From NCBI RefSeq assembly GCF_016925615.1, contig NZ_CP070499.1, positions 3,286,001 to 3,350,000 of the forward strand: a stretch of DNA of 64,000 nucleotides, in the 5' to 3' direction. The position numbers were made by a program, and so were the translations under genes. The stretch comes from Natronosporangium hydrolyticum. GTDB lineage: Bacteria > Actinomycetota > Actinomycetes > Mycobacteriales > Micromonosporaceae. This document shows, piece by piece, positions 41,447-52,471 of the stretch. The notes below the pieces were generated by a model. It was not told where the DNA came from. It saw only the letters and a program-made list of their open reading frames with translations, and made no database searches. The first letter of the stretch is position 1, and the number at the start of each line of letters is the position of its first letter.

Positions 41447-41661
41447 CGTCGGACCGTTCGCGCTCGCCGAACATCAGGGCAGGCTGCGGTCCTCGTGGCG
41501 CTCACCCGGCACAGGGTACGCGAGCCTGATCCGGCCAGGAGCTGCGGGCTTCCCGCAGTGTGGTCGGGACCATGCCCAGGCGTCCCTCGATCCGGGAAGG
41601 CCCGACGATAGGCTCTGTTGGACTGCACATACCTCATCTATCACCGTCGGGGGCGCGCACC
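41447..41661. promoter_or_regulatory. Divergent ctaB/tkt promoter region
   Basis: This 215-base region must drive ctaB leftward and the six-gene pentose-phosphate operon rightward. I cannot assign a confident -35/-10 pair. Confidence 0.45.
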
Positions 41662-43800
41662 GTGACCGATATCTCCACCAACCCGCCGCTGTCCTGGACC
41701 GATCTCGATCAGCGCGCCGTCGACACCGCCCGGGTGCTGGCCGTCGATGCCGTGCAGCGGGCGGGCAACGGCCACCCCGGCACCGCCATGAGCCTGGCCC
41801 CCGCCGCGTACCTGCTGTTTCAGCGGGTGATGCGGCACGACCCGGCGGATCCCCGTTGGCCGGGTCGGGACCGGTTCGTGCTGTCGGCGGGCCACTCCAG
41901 CCTGACCCTCTACATCCAGCTCTACCTAGCCGGCTACGAGTTGAGCCTGGACGACCTGAAGGCGCTGCGGCAATGGGGCTCGGCCACCCCCGGCCACCCT
42001 GAGTACGGCCACACTCCCGGGGTCGAGACCACCACCGGCCCGCTCGGGCAGGGCATCGCCAACGGGGTGGGGATGGCGATGGCCGCCCGCCGGGAACGCG
42101 GCCTGTTCGACCCGGACACCGCCGCCGGTCAGAGCCCGTTCGACCACCACATCTACGTCATCGCCTCCGACGGCGACATCCAGGAAGGGATCAGCCACGA
42201 GGCGAGCGCGCTCGCCGGCCATCAACGGCTCGGCAACCTGGTGGTGATCTACGACGACAACGAGATCTCCATCGAGGACGACACCCGGATCGCGCTGAGC
42301 GAGGACGTCAGCGCGCGATACGCCGCGTACGGCTGGCATGTGCAGACCGTCGATTGGCGGGCCGGCCGCTCGGCGGCGACCGCTGCCGAGGGCGGCTACC
42401 AGGAGGATGTGCCCGCCCTGTACCAGGCGCTACAGGCGGCCAAGGCGGAGACCGACCGGCCGTCGCTGATCTCGCTGCGGACGATCATCGGTTGGCCGGC
42501 GCCGAAGAAGCGCAACACCGGCAAGATCCACGGGTCGGCGCTCGGCGCGGAGGAGGCCGCCGCCACCAAGCGAGAGCTGGGCTTCGACCCCGAGGCCGAC
42601 TTCCCGGTCGACGACGAGGTGCTCAGCCACGCCCGGGGGGCGCTGGAACAGGGCAAATCGCTGCGGGCCGCGTGGCAGGACGAGTTCGACCGGTGGGCAC
42701 AGGCCGCCCCGGAGCGCCGAGAGCTGTTCGAGCGGATGGCGCAGCGGCGGCTGCCGGCCGGCTGGACCGACGCCCTCCCCAGCTTCGAGGCCGACCCCAA
42801 GGGCATCGCCACCCGTGCCGCCTCCGGCAAGGTCTTGGCCGCGCTCGCCGACGCGCTGCCCGAGCTGTGGGGCGGCTCGGCCGACCTGGCCGAGAGCAAC
42901 AACACCACCATGGCGGGCGAGCCCTCGTTCGTGCCGGCCGACCGCGCGACCGGCGCCTTCCCCGGCCACCCGTACGGGCGGACGCTGCACTTCGGGGTGC
43001 GGGAGCACGCGATGGGCGCGATCTGCAACGGGATCGCGCTGCACGGCGGCACCCGACCGTACGGTGGCACGTTCCTGATCTTCAGTGACTACATGCGGCC
43101 GGCGGTGCGGCTGGCCGCGCTGATGCAGCTACCGGTGATCTACGTCTGGACCCACGACTCCATCGGCCTCGGTGAGGACGGCCCCACCCACCAGCCGGTG
43201 GAGCACCTCAGCGCGCTGCGCGCGATCCCAGGGCTGGATGTGGTCCGGCCGAGCGACGCCAACGAGACGGTGTGGGCGTGGCGGATGGCGCTCACCCACA
43301 CCGACCGGCCGACCGCGCTGTGCCTCACCCGCCAGCCGGTGCCGACCCTCGACCGCACCGCGCTGGCCAGCGCCGACGGCTTCGCCCGCGGCGGCTACGT
43401 GCTCGCCGAGGCGAGCGGCGACGCGCCCGCGGTGATCCTGCTGGGCACCGGGTCCGAGGTGCAGCTGTGCCTGGCCGCCCGGGAGCAGTTGGAGGCCGAC
43501 GGGGTGCCGACCCGGGTGGTGGCGATGCCGTGTCAAGAATGGTTCCGCGAGCAGGACGCCGGGTACCGGGAACAGGTGCTGCCGAGCGGGGTGCCGGCGC
43601 GGGTCAGCGTCGAGGCGGCGATCGCGATGTCGTGGCGGGATCTGGTCGGCGACGCCGGCGAGTGCGTGAGCCTGGAACACTTCGGCGCCAGCGCCCCGTT
43701 CCAGGAGATTTACCAGCAGTTCGGGCTGACTGCGGAGCGGGTCGTGGCGGCCGCCCGGCGTTCGCTCGAGCGCGTCGCAGAAAGGGGCGACCAGGGATGA
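41662..43800 (+). CDS. tkt: Transketolase
   Basis: This 712-residue thiamine-diphosphate enzyme of the pentose phosphate pathway has [19 protein letters not shown] near the N-terminus, the TPP/Mg motif [20 protein letters not shown] with YDDNEIS, and the pyrimidine-domain motif [21 protein letters not shown] 41662 is chosen because the family's conserved start ([17 protein letters not shown]) follows soon after; the frame is open from 41560. The stop overlaps the tal ATG (ATGA). Confidence 0.96.
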   Translation: MTDISTNPPLSWTDLDQRAVDTARVLAVDAVQRAGNGHPGTAMSLAPAAYLLFQRVMRHDPADPRWPGRDRFVLSAGHSSLTLYIQLYLAGYELSLDDLKALRQWGSATPGHPEYGHTPGVETTTGPLGQGIANGVGMAMAARRERGLFDPDTAAGQSPFDHHIYVIASDGDIQEGISHEASALAGHQRLGNLVVIYDDNEISIEDDTRIALSEDVSARYAAYGWHVQTVDWRAGRSAATAAEGGYQEDVPALYQALQAAKAETDRPSLISLRTIIGWPAPKKRNTGKIHGSALGAEEAAATKRELGFDPEADFPVDDEVLSHARGALEQGKSLRAAWQDEFDRWAQAAPERRELFERMAQRRLPAGWTDALPSFEADPKGIATRAASGKVLAALADALPELWGGSADLAESNNTTMAGEPSFVPADRATGAFPGHPYGRTLHFGVREHAMGAICNGIALHGGTRPYGGTFLIFSDYMRPAVRLAALMQLPVIYVWTHDSIGLGEDGPTHQPVEHLSALRAIPGLDVVRPSDANETVWAWRMALTHTDRPTALCLTRQPVPTLDRTALASADGFARGGYVLAEASGDAPAVILLGTGSEVQLCLAAREQLEADGVPTRVVAMPCQEWFREQDAGYREQVLPSGVPARVSVEAAIAMSWRDLVGDAGECVSLEHFGASAPFQEIYQQFGLTAERVVAAARRSLERVAERGDQG

Positions 43801-44903
43801 CGGACCGATTGGGTGAACTCAGCGACGCCGGCGTGGCGGTGTGGCTCGATGACCTTTCCCGGGAGCGACTCGCCTCGGGTGAGTTGGAGCAGCTCCGGGC
43901 GGAGCAGCACCTGGTAGGGGTGACCACCAACCCGACCATCTTCGCCAAGGCCCTGTCCAGCTCGGAGCTCTATCACGCGCCGCTGCGGGAGTTGGCGGTG
44001 CGCGGGGTCAGCGTCGACGAGGCGGCCCGCATGATCACCACGTACGACGTGCGGTGGGCCTGCGATGTGATGCAGCCCGCGTACGAGGCGACCGGCGGGC
44101 TCGACGGCCGGGTCTCGATCGAGGTGGACCCCCGGCTCGCCTACCGGGCCGAGCCGACCGAAGCCGAGGCCAAAGCGCTGTGGTGGCTGGTGGACCGGCC
44201 CAACCTGTACATCAAGATCCCAGCGACCGAGGCCGGCCTGCCGGCGATCACTGCGGCGCTCGCCGCCGGGTTGAGCGTCAACGTGACATTGATCTTCTCG
44301 CTGCAGCGATACCAGCAGGTCATGGAGGCCTTCCTGACCGGTCTGGAGCAGGCCCGAGAAGCCGGGCACGACCTGTCGACGATCGCCTCGGTCGCCTCCT
44401 TCTTCGTCTCCCGGGTCGATACCGAGGTCGACAAGCGGCTGCAGGCGATCGGCGGCCCGGCCGCCGAGGCGCTGCTGGGCAAGGCCGCCATCGCCAACGC
44501 ACAACTGGCGTACCAGCGCTACGAGCGCACCTTCGACAGCGACCGGTGGCGGGCGCTGGCGGCGGCCGGTGCCCGGCCGCAGCGGCCGCTGTGGGCCTCC
44601 ACCTCGGTGAAAGACCCCGCCTACCGGGACACCGCCTACGTCGAGAAGCTGGTCGCCCCGGGAGTGGTCAACACCATGCCCGAGGAGACGCTGCGGGCCT
44701 TCGCCGACCATGGTGAGACCCGGCCCGACGCGGTGACCGGCGCGTACGACGCCGCCCAGCGCGTCCTCGACCAGCTCGCCGAACAGGGCATCGACTACGA
44801 CGACGTGGTGGCTACGCTGGAACGCGAAGGCGTGGAGAAGTTCGAGGCGAGCTGGCAGGAGCTACTCAAGACCGTCGAGACCCAGCTGGGGGCGGCCCGG
44901 TGA
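43797..44903 (+). CDS. tal: Transaldolase
   Basis: This 368-residue actinobacterial-type transaldolase has [12 protein letters not shown], the Schiff-base Lys in [12 protein letters not shown], and [16 protein letters not shown]. It exchanges dihydroxyacetone units between sugar phosphates. It starts at ATG 43797 overlapping tkt, and its stop overlaps the pgi GTG. Confidence 0.96.
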   Translation: MTDRLGELSDAGVAVWLDDLSRERLASGELEQLRAEQHLVGVTTNPTIFAKALSSSELYHAPLRELAVRGVSVDEAARMITTYDVRWACDVMQPAYEATGGLDGRVSIEVDPRLAYRAEPTEAEAKALWWLVDRPNLYIKIPATEAGLPAITAALAAGLSVNVTLIFSLQRYQQVMEAFLTGLEQAREAGHDLSTIASVASFFVSRVDTEVDKRLQAIGGPAAEALLGKAAIANAQLAYQRYERTFDSDRWRALAAAGARPQRPLWASTSVKDPAYRDTAYVEKLVAPGVVNTMPEETLRAFADHGETRPDAVTGAYDAAQRVLDQLAEQGIDYDDVVATLEREGVEKFEASWQELLKTVETQLGAAR

Positions 44904-46558
44904 CCGAGACCCTGGAAGGACGCACCGAGGCGGCGGCTGGGCTCGCCGTCTGGGGCGCCGACACGGTGCCCGGCGCCGCTGACGTCCGGGCCACGCTCGC
45001 CGCCAGCGGCGTGCCCGCCGCGTTGGCGGCGAAGGACCCGAGCCTGTGGGGCCCGGACGCCGAACCAGAAGCGCGGATCCGGCTGGGGTGGATCGACACC
45101 ATCGCCCGCAGTCGCGAGCTGCTGCCGCAGCTAGCCGAGCTACGCACCGAACTCGCCGACCTGGATCACGTGGTGTTGGCCGGGATGGGTGGCTCATCGC
45201 TGGCGCCGGAGGTGATCTGCCGGACCCTGGACCGGCCGCTGACCGTCCTGGACACCACCGACCCGCAGCAGGTCCGGGCTGCGTTGGCGGACCGGTTGGC
45301 CACCACCGTGGTGGTGGTCTCCAGCAAGTCCGGCGGGACCGTGGAGACCGACAGCCAACGCCGGGCCTACTGGCAGGCGTTCCGGGAAGCCGGCTTCACG
45401 GAGGCGGAGACCGCCCGGCGGATGGTGATCGTCACCGACCCCGGCTCGTCGCTGGCCACCACCGGGGAGCAGCAGGGCTCGGTCGTGATCCTGGCCGACC
45501 CCGACGTCGGCGGACGTTACTCCGCGCTGACCGCCTTCGGGTTGGTGCCGGCGACGCTGGCCGGGGTCGACGTGGCCGAGCTGCTCGACGCGGCCGAGGC
45601 GCTGCTGCCGTCGCTCGCCCGCGAATCGGACAACCCCGCGTTGGCGCTCGGGGCGGCGCTCGGCGCCGCCGCGCTCGGCGCCGGCGGCGCCCCGGTACGC
45701 GACAAGCTCGCGCTGGTCGAGGACGGCACCGGCATCGTCGGCATCGGCGACTGGGCCGAGCAGTTGATCGCCGAGTCGACCGGGAAGCAGGGCCGCGGGC
45801 TGCTGCCGGTGGTCGTCGAGGCTCCGACGGCGGCCGGCGCCACCGGCGACGACGTGCTGACGGTGACGATCGGCGGCTCGCTGCCGGCGGGTGCCTGGCC
45901 CGGCGGCGGGGTTCGCCCGCACCTGGCCGTCAATGGCCCGCTCGGAGCCCAGTTCCTCGCCTGGGAGTACGCCACCGCGATCGCCGGCCGGGTGCTCGAG
46001 ATCAACCCGTTCGACCAGCCCAACGTCACCGAGTCGAAAGACAACACCAACGCCATCCTGGCCGGCGGGGCACCGCCGGAGGCGCCGGCCGCGGTCGACG
46101 GCGCGGTCGAGCTGTACGGCACCGACGCCGGCACGGTCGTCGAGGCGCTCGCAGAGTTCACCGCTGGCTTGGGCGACACCGGCTATCTAGCGATCATGGC
46201 CTACCTGGACCGGTTCGGTGACGCCGCCGCCGCGCAGCTGCGACCGCTGCTGGCCACGGCCACCGGCCGACCGGTCACCTTCGGCTGGGGGCCGAGGTTC
46301 CTCCACTCCACCGGGCAGTACCACAAGGGCGGTCCGCAGGTGGGTTCGTTTCTCCAGATCACCGGCGCGACCACGGCCGACCTGGCGGTGCCGGCGCAGC
46401 CCTACACCTTCGGCGAGCTCCAGACCGCCCAGGCCGCCGGGGACCGGCGGGCGCTGGCCGAACGGGACCGGCCGGTGCTGCGGTTGCATCTGACCGACCG
46501 GGCGGCCGGGCTGCGTCAGCTGCGGCGCGCCGCCGAACAGCTCACGCAGGAGTCCTGA
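44900..46558 (+). CDS. pgi: Glucose-6-phosphate isomerase
   Basis: This 552-residue phosphoglucose isomerase is of the actinobacterial form encoded inside the pentose-phosphate operon. Sugar-isomerase features include [43 protein letters not shown] and the C-terminal [17 protein letters not shown] with the catalytic His/Lys region. It starts at GTG 44900, and its TGA overlaps zwf (TGATG). Confidence 0.94.
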   Translation: MTETLEGRTEAAAGLAVWGADTVPGAADVRATLAASGVPAALAAKDPSLWGPDAEPEARIRLGWIDTIARSRELLPQLAELRTELADLDHVVLAGMGGSSLAPEVICRTLDRPLTVLDTTDPQQVRAALADRLATTVVVVSSKSGGTVETDSQRRAYWQAFREAGFTEAETARRMVIVTDPGSSLATTGEQQGSVVILADPDVGGRYSALTAFGLVPATLAGVDVAELLDAAEALLPSLARESDNPALALGAALGAAALGAGGAPVRDKLALVEDGTGIVGIGDWAEQLIAESTGKQGRGLLPVVVEAPTAAGATGDDVLTVTIGGSLPAGAWPGGGVRPHLAVNGPLGAQFLAWEYATAIAGRVLEINPFDQPNVTESKDNTNAILAGGAPPEAPAAVDGAVELYGTDAGTVVEALAEFTAGLGDTGYLAIMAYLDRFGDAAAAQLRPLLATATGRPVTFGWGPRFLHSTGQYHKGGPQVGSFLQITGATTADLAVPAQPYTFGELQTAQAAGDRRALAERDRPVLRLHLTDRAAGLRQLRRAAEQLTQES

Positions 46559-48072
46559 TGAATCCGCTGCGGGACCCGCAAGATCGGCGGCTACCCCGGA
46601 TTCCGGAGCCATGCGCCCTGGTGATCTTCGGTGTCACCGGGGACCTGGCCCGGAAGAAGCTCCTCCCGGGGATCTACGACCTGGCGAACCGGGGGCTACT
46701 GCCCCCCGGGTTCGTGGTGGTCGGGTTCGCCCGCCGGGACTGGGACGACGCCGTCTTCGAGCAGCTCGCACGGGAAGCCGCCCAGCAACACGCCCGTACC
46801 CCCTGGCGGGAAGAGGTATGGGCGCGGCTCGGCGGCAGCATGCGGTTCGTCGGCGGCTCGTTCGACGACGACGCCGCCTTCGACAACCTCGCCGACACGC
46901 TCGACGGGCTGCGCGACAGTCACGGCATCAACGGCAACGCCGCGTTCTACCTCTCCATCCCGCCCCCGGCGTTCCCGGCGGTGCTCAAGCAGCTCGCCCG
47001 GACCGGTATGGCCGACAACCATCGCGCCGGCGGCTGGCGGCGGGTAGTGGTCGAGAAGCCGTTCGGCCACGACCTCGGCTCGGCCGCGGAGCTCAACAGC
47101 CTGGTCGATGAGGTGTTCGGAGCGGCGGATGTGTTCCGGATCGACCACTATCTGGGCAAAGAAACGGTACAGAACATCCTCGCCCTGCGGTTCTCGAACA
47201 CGCTGTTCGACCCGGTCTGGAACAACCGGTACGTCGACTCGGTGCAGCTGACCATGGCCGAAGATGTCGGTATCAGCACCCGGGCCGGCTTCTACGACGC
47301 CGCTGGCGCCGCCCGGGACGTCCTTCAAAATCACCTGCTGCAGCTACTGGCACTGGTCGCGATGGAGGAGCCCACCAGCTTCGACGCGGAGGAGATCCGC
47401 ACCGAGAAGCTCAAGGTGTTGCGGGCCGCGGCGCTGCCCGACGACATCGCCACCGGCACCGTCCGCGGCCAGTACCAACAGGGTTGGGTGTACGGGCAGC
47501 GGGTCCCGGGGTACCTCGACGAGCCAGGAGTTCCCGCCGACTCCACCACCGAGACCTATGTCGCGGTCCGGCTCGGCATCCAGAACCGGCGCTGGGCGGG
47601 CGTCCCCTTCTACGTCCGCACCGGTAAGCGGATGCCGCGCCGGGTGACCGAGTTGGCGGTGCTGTTCAAACAGGCTCCGCACCTGCCGTTCCAACCGGCG
47701 GATGTTCGCATGCTCGGCCACAACCAGCTGGTGATCCGGGTCCAGCCCGAGGAGGGGGTAGCGCTCAAGTTCGGTTCCAAAGTGCCGGGCACCGCCATGG
47801 AGGTCCGCGACATCGCCATGGATTTCCAGTACGGCGAGGCGTTCACCGAGTCCAGCCCCGAGGCGTACGAGCGGCTGGTGCTCGACGTGCTGATCGGCGA
47901 CAGCACCCTGTTCCCCCACGCCGACGAGGTGGAGCAGAGCTGGCGGGTGATCGACCCGCTGGAAGACGCCTGGGAAGGGACCAAACCAGAGCCGTACCGG
48001 GCCGGTGAGTGGGGCCCCCGCGGCGCCGACGAACTGCTGGCCCGGGAGGGCCGGAGCTGGAGGCGGGCGTGA
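46558..48072 (+). CDS. zwf: Glucose-6-phosphate 1-dehydrogenase
   Basis: This 504-residue NADP-dependent dehydrogenase commits glucose 6-phosphate to the oxidative pentose phosphate pathway. It has the coenzyme motif VIFGVTGDLARKKLLPG and the substrate signature RIDHYLGKETVQN with the catalytic His region. It overlaps pgi by one base and opcA by four (GTGA). Confidence 0.97.
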   Translation: MNPLRDPQDRRLPRIPEPCALVIFGVTGDLARKKLLPGIYDLANRGLLPPGFVVVGFARRDWDDAVFEQLAREAAQQHARTPWREEVWARLGGSMRFVGGSFDDDAAFDNLADTLDGLRDSHGINGNAAFYLSIPPPAFPAVLKQLARTGMADNHRAGGWRRVVVEKPFGHDLGSAAELNSLVDEVFGAADVFRIDHYLGKETVQNILALRFSNTLFDPVWNNRYVDSVQLTMAEDVGISTRAGFYDAAGAARDVLQNHLLQLLALVAMEEPTSFDAEEIRTEKLKVLRAAALPDDIATGTVRGQYQQGWVYGQRVPGYLDEPGVPADSTTETYVAVRLGIQNRRWAGVPFYVRTGKRMPRRVTELAVLFKQAPHLPFQPADVRMLGHNQLVIRVQPEEGVALKFGSKVPGTAMEVRDIAMDFQYGEAFTESSPEAYERLVLDVLIGDSTLFPHADEVEQSWRVIDPLEDAWEGTKPEPYRAGEWGPRGADELLAREGRSWRRA

Positions 48073-49199
48073 CCGCACTGTGGGATACGACCGGCAACGA
48101 GGTCGTGCGCGAACTCGCTGCGGCCCGCCGCAGCGACGGCATGACCAGTGGCCTGGCGCTGACCCTGGTCGCGGTGGTCGACGAGCGGCCGGGGACCCGC
48201 AGCACCCCGGTGAAGGTGGTCGAAGACGCCGCCACCGTCGCCGCCTCGATGCACCCGTGCCGGATTCTGGTAGTGACCCGCACGCCAGTCGGGGCCAGCT
48301 CCACCCCGGACCGGCTGGACGCCGAGATCGTGGTCGGCGGCCGGCTCGGGCCCTGCGAAGCTGTGATCATGCGGATGCAGGGCCGGTTGGCGCTGCATGC
48401 CGAGTCGGTGGTGATGCCGCTGCTCGCCCCGGATGTGCCGGTGGTGACCTGGTGGCACGGTGCGCCACCGGCGCAGATCAGCACCGATCCGCTCGGGGTG
48501 GTAGCGGAACGCCGGATCACCGACTGTTCCCAGGCCGACGACCCGCAGCTGGCGTTGCGGCAGCGGGCCATCGACTACGCCGCCGGCGACACCGATCTCG
48601 CCTGGACCCGGCTAACCGGCTGGCGCACCCTGGTCGCTGGCGCGCTGGACGCCCCGGCCGGTAGCGGAGTGGACCCGGTCGCCGCTACCATCCGGGCGCC
48701 CGGCGACGACGTCAGCGCCCAGCTGCTCGCCGGCTGGCTCGGCGACCGGCTCGGGCTCGCCGTCACCCTGATCCCGACTGACGCTCCGACGCTGGCCGCG
48801 GTGGAGCTCCGGTTCCCGGGCGGAAATGAGATCAGCCTCAGCCGCCACGACGGGTCAGCGGTGCTGCGACGCTCCGGTCAAGAGGACCGTCGGCTGCCCC
48901 TGCTGCAACGCACCCTCGGCGAAGAGCTCGCGGAGGAGCTACGCCGGCTCGACGCCGACCAGCCGTACGCCGCCGCGCTCGCCGCGGCCACCGGAGTCGC
49001 CGGCTTGTGGGAGCGACCCGCGGGCCGGGTCTTTACCTGGGTGGACCCGGCCGATGCCGCTGAGGCCGAAGCGGCAGCGGCAGCGGCAGCGGCGATCGGG
49101 GCGGCCGCCCAGACTGGGGCGCCAGCGGCCACCGAGGACACCCGGGTCGACCCGGCCGGTGACGTGATTCCGACCGGCGACGAAGAGGAGTCCGCATGA
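48069..49199 (+). CDS. opcA: Glucose-6-phosphate dehydrogenase assembly protein OpcA
   Basis: This 376-residue OpcA activates G6PDH allosterically in cyanobacteria and actinobacteria. It shows MTSGLALTLVAVVDE, SMHPCRILVV, EAVIMRMQGRLALHAESVVMPLLAPDVPVVTWWHGAPP and DLAWTRLTGWRTLVA. The C-terminal tail is an Ala/Glu-rich low-complexity stretch. GTG 48069 overlaps the zwf stop. The frame is open from 48009, but that part lies inside zwf. Confidence 0.95.
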   Translation: MTALWDTTGNEVVRELAAARRSDGMTSGLALTLVAVVDERPGTRSTPVKVVEDAATVAASMHPCRILVVTRTPVGASSTPDRLDAEIVVGGRLGPCEAVIMRMQGRLALHAESVVMPLLAPDVPVVTWWHGAPPAQISTDPLGVVAERRITDCSQADDPQLALRQRAIDYAAGDTDLAWTRLTGWRTLVAGALDAPAGSGVDPVAATIRAPGDDVSAQLLAGWLGDRLGLAVTLIPTDAPTLAAVELRFPGGNEISLSRHDGSAVLRRSGQEDRRLPLLQRTLGEELAEELRRLDADQPYAAALAAATGVAGLWERPAGRVFTWVDPADAAEAEAAAAAAAAIGAAAQTGAPAATEDTRVDPAGDVIPTGDEEESA

Positions 49200-49951
49200 A
49201 CACCGATGTGGTCATACACCCGGACCGAGAGCTGCTGGCCCACACCGTGGCGGCCCGCCTGCTGGTCTCGCTGGTCGACGCCCAGTCGGCCCGCGGCTCG
49301 GCCTCGGTGGTACTCACCGGCGGCGGGGTGGCGGCCGCGGTCTACCGGGCAGTGGCTGCCAGTCCCGCCCGGCACACCGTCGACTGGTCCCGGGTGACGT
49401 TCTGGTGGGGCGACGAGCGGTTCCTGCCCGCTGGGGATCCCGAGCGCAACGAGACCCAGGCGCGGGAGGCGTTCGGGTCGCTGTTCGACGAGGCGACGGT
49501 GCTCCCGATGCCCGCCACCGACGGCCCGGCCGGCGCCGACCCGGACGCGGCCGCGGCCCGCTACGCCAGGCAGCTCGCGGATGTCGGCGCCCCCGCCGAA
49601 CTCCCCCACTTCGACGTGCTGCTGCTCGGCGTCGGCGAGGACGGGCACGTGGCGTCGATCTTCCCGGAGCACCCGGCCGGCTACGAAATCCGGACGGCGT
49701 GCGCGGTCCGGGGGGCGCCGAAGCCACCACCGACCCGGATCACGCTGACGAAGGCGGCCATCAACTCCGCCGCCCAGATATGGCTGATCGCTGGCGGGGC
49801 GGAGAAGGCCGACGCGATCGAGGCGGCGTTCAGTGGCGCCGGCCCGGACCAGATCCCCGCGGCTGGCGTGGGTGGGGTGGAGCGGACGCTGTGGTTGCTC
49901 GACCGGGCGGCGGCAGCCGGCATCAACCCGGGGGTCCGGACACCGCACTAG
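49196..49951 (+). CDS. pgl: 6-phosphogluconolactonase
   Basis: This 251-residue DevB/Pgl-type lactonase of the glucosamine-6-phosphate-isomerase fold has VVLTGGGVAAAVYRAV, VTFWWGDERFLP, HFDVLLLGVGEDGHVASIFPEHP and RITLTKAAINSA. It hydrolyses 6-phosphogluconolactone after Zwf. ATG 49196 overlaps opcA (ATGA). It is the last gene of the operon and converges on secG. Confidence 0.96.
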   Translation: MNTDVVIHPDRELLAHTVAARLLVSLVDAQSARGSASVVLTGGGVAAAVYRAVAASPARHTVDWSRVTFWWGDERFLPAGDPERNETQAREAFGSLFDEATVLPMPATDGPAGADPDAAAARYARQLADVGAPAELPHFDVLLLGVGEDGHVASIFPEHPAGYEIRTACAVRGAPKPPPTRITLTKAAINSAAQIWLIAGGAEKADAIEAAFSGAGPDQIPAAGVGGVERTLWLLDRAAAAGINPGVRTPH

Positions 49952-49999
49952 GCGGGGCCGGCCGGCGGCGGGATGGATCGTGGCTGGCGGCCAGACCGA

Positions 50000-50254
50000 T
50001 CAGATCGTGACGACGGTGCGCAGCCAGAGACCGAACGCCACGATGCACGCGAACCACACCAGGCCGACCAGGATCGTGTAACGGTCGAGGTTCTTCTCGG
50101 CAACCGACGAACCAGACAAATTCGACGTGACCCCACCGCCGAACATGCTCGACAGTCCGCCGCCCTTGCCCTTGTGCAGCAACACCAGCGCCGTCAACAC
50201 CACGCTAGTGATGATGAGCAGCAGGATCAACATGTACGGGAACCAGGTGGGCAT
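50000..50254 (-). CDS. secG: Preprotein translocase subunit SecG
   Basis: This 84-residue inner-membrane protein has two helices (about 7-25 and 60-80) and the connecting loop LLHKGKGGGLSSMFGGG typical of SecG. It assists SecYE-mediated export. In many actinobacteria it follows gap-pgk-tpi; here the gene upstream on this strand is a peptide-type binding protein instead, so that block has been moved or interrupted. Confidence 0.93.
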   Translation of the reverse strand: MPTWFPYMLILLLIITSVVLTALVLLHKGKGGGLSSMFGGGVTSNLSGSSVAEKNLDRYTILVGLVWFACIVAFGLWLRTVVTI

Positions 50255-50307
50255 CGTGAGGTCAGTCCTTAAGGTCGGTTGCTCGCCGTTCCGCCGCTCT
50301 AGGATAG

Positions 50308-52107
50308 CTACCCATCCGATGCCTCGGACAACGCAGGGTCGGCCAACCCGATCGAGGCCAAATCCGGCATACCCGCCATCGGGTGGATGAACACCCCCCG
50401 CACGTTCGATCCGTACATCCGCAGCGCGTCGCTATACATCAATGGGATCGCCGCCCCGGTCTCCAGCACCAAGCTGTCCAGCTCGCCCCACAGCCGGTAC
50501 TGCCGCTCTGGGTCGGGCTCGGCGAACGCCTCGTCGATCAGATCGTGGATCTGGTCGTCGTTGAGCTGTGACAGATTGTAGGTGGGTTCCCGCCCGTCGA
50601 AGAGCGGCGGGATCACCGAGGAGCCGTTGGGCCAGTCCGGGGTCCAGACGATCCAGGTCAGGTGGAACTCCCCCCGCCGCTCCCCCAGCACCTGCACGAA
50701 GTACTCCTGCAGGTCGATCGGCTCCAGCGCCACCTGCACCCCGATCCGCTGGTACGACTCCACCACGACATTCGCCATCCGGCGCAGCTCGGCGTTGTCC
50801 GGGAAAGCGAAGGTGATCTCATCCGGGCAGTCGGCGCCGTCGGCTGCCGCCTGCTCCCGCAGCTCCGCCGCGCGATCGGGCTGCCCATCCGGTTGGCCGA
50901 TCGTGTCGTAATGGTCGAACTCCTGGTGCGCCAGCAGGTTCGGCGGAATCATCGTGGTCGCCAGGTCACCGAGCAGCGACCCACCGAAGACCGACCGGAG
51001 TTTCCGCTTGTTCATCGCGTAAGACAGGGCCTGCCGGCATCGCTCATCCGCCACCAGCGCGGTGTTGACCGCCAGATAACGCACCGCCCCCCGCGGACCG
51101 GTCGCCACCCGGGTGGCGAGCACCGGATCGGTCATCACCTGTTGCAGGAAGGTCGGCGCGACGTCCATGTCCAGCATCACCCGGGAACGGTCCCCGCCGG
51201 CGTCGTTGACCAGGTCATTGGTGGCGACCGCGGCGTCGCCCAGCGCCTCGATCACCAACTGGTCCGGGTACGCGCCGCGCTGCGGATCGGTGGCGGCGTC
51301 CCAATGTGGGTTGCGCTCCAGCACCAGCTGCTCGCCCGGCTCGTGGCTGGCGATCTGGTATGGACCGTTGGAGAGCGGTTGCTCGTTGTAGCCGTCCCGG
51401 TCGTCGTCGGCGCCGGGTGGGACGGCCCCGAACACCGGCAACGAGACAGTGTAGTTGAAGTCGCTGCGGGGCTGCACCAGGTGGAACCTGATCACCCGCT
51501 GGTCGACACACTCGATCGACTCGAGCCCCGCGCCGTCGTTGTTGTTGTCGACCCAGGGGCCCCGATAGACCCGACCTTCCGGCTCGTCGTCGCCGGCCGG
51601 CTCGTTGTCCCGCAGGTAGGTGAGCGGGTAGACCGCCCCGGTCTGCCGGTCGGAGAGCTCGGAGAACCGCCGCTCCACGCCGTACTTGACGTGTTGGCAG
51701 GTGACCGGCTCGCCGTCTTCCCAGCGGACTCCCTCGCGGAGGGTGAACTCCCAGACGGTGTTGTTTTCGCTGGGCCGGCCAGTGTCGGTGGCCAGATCCG
51801 GGACCAGTTCGCTGCCGGCGGCGCCCGGCGCCGACCGGTAGCCGGTCAGCGTGCGCCCAAGCAGGTTGCTGATGTTGGCCTCGACCCCGGTCTGCACGAG
51901 CTGCGGATCAAGGTAGTTGGGCAACGCGAGCACATCGACATAGAGGGTGCCACCGGTCTGCGGCGCCTCCTGCGCGTCGTCGCCCTCGCCGCCGTTGCAG
52001 GCGGTGGTCGCCAGCAACGCGACCGCGGTGGCCGCCGCGACCGCCCGGGTACGGGTCCGGCCGGCGGACCAGCGGGCCCGAGGAGAAACGGGAAGCGGGG
52101 GGTTCAC
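50308..52107 (-). CDS. ABC transporter substrate-binding lipoprotein, family 5 (peptide/nickel type)
   Basis: The protein has about 599 residues from GTG 52107. A twin-Arg-like basic stretch (RWSAGRTRTR) leads into a hydrophobic segment ending in the lipobox LLATTAC. The mature SBP_bac_5 domain includes GGTLYVDVLALPNYLDPQ, VWEFTLREGVRWEDGEPVT, RCRQALSYAMNKRKLR and PDWPNGSSVIPPLF. The frame is open upstream to 52623, but those 172 codons carry no signal sequence and run into the amylase gene, so they are not coding. No permease or ATPase genes accompany it. The ligand is unknown. Confidence 0.85.
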   Translation of the reverse strand: MNPPLPVSPRARWSAGRTRTRAVAAATAVALLATTACNGGEGDDAQEAPQTGGTLYVDVLALPNYLDPQLVQTGVEANISNLLGRTLTGYRSAPGAAGSELVPDLATDTGRPSENNTVWEFTLREGVRWEDGEPVTCQHVKYGVERRFSELSDRQTGAVYPLTYLRDNEPAGDDEPEGRVYRGPWVDNNNDGAGLESIECVDQRVIRFHLVQPRSDFNYTVSLPVFGAVPPGADDDRDGYNEQPLSNGPYQIASHEPGEQLVLERNPHWDAATDPQRGAYPDQLVIEALGDAAVATNDLVNDAGGDRSRVMLDMDVAPTFLQQVMTDPVLATRVATGPRGAVRYLAVNTALVADERCRQALSYAMNKRKLRSVFGGSLLGDLATTMIPPNLLAHQEFDHYDTIGQPDGQPDRAAELREQAAADGADCPDEITFAFPDNAELRRMANVVVESYQRIGVQVALEPIDLQEYFVQVLGERRGEFHLTWIVWTPDWPNGSSVIPPLFDGREPTYNLSQLNDDQIHDLIDEAFAEPDPERQYRLWGELDSLVLETGAAIPLMYSDALRMYGSNVRGVFIHPMAGMPDLASIGLADPALSEASDG

Positions 52108-52471
52108 AACCGCATACTCTAGAGCCTGACCGGGCTCGACGGCAGGGGGGCCGCGTCCCAGGTCACCCGCGAAGCAGCTGACGGCAACCGACCCACGCGG
52201 CTGCGGACGGTACCAGTCGACCGGAAGAAGCCCGGAAAGTCCCGACAGCAACTCTGCAACTTCTTTCGGAATGACCGGCAGGGCTTGCTTTCCCCCGTAG
52301 ACGGGTCCACAGAATCGACACCAACCTCTTGCGAGACAGAAATCACCTGGTAATCTTTCTGCAACTTTCCAAGAGATTGCATTCCGCTCCACCGGCGACC
52401 GTCGACGCGCCGGCGCGAGTCGGCTTGCGTGCGTCCCGGCGGTCCCCACCGCCGGGCGAAGGAGGTCTCGC
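52108..52471. promoter_or_regulatory. Divergent promoter region with CTGCAACTT repeats before the amylase gene
   Basis: This 364-base region has no gene. CTGCAACTT occurs at 52254-52262 and 52359-52367 as a direct repeat, and the second copy faces TTGCA at 52377-52381. TGCAA-type repeats are operators of the maltose regulator (MalR/Reg1) at Streptomyces amylase promoters, so these are candidate sites. A perfect Shine-Dalgarno AAGGAGGT (52459-52466) precedes ATG 52472. Confidence 0.48.
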
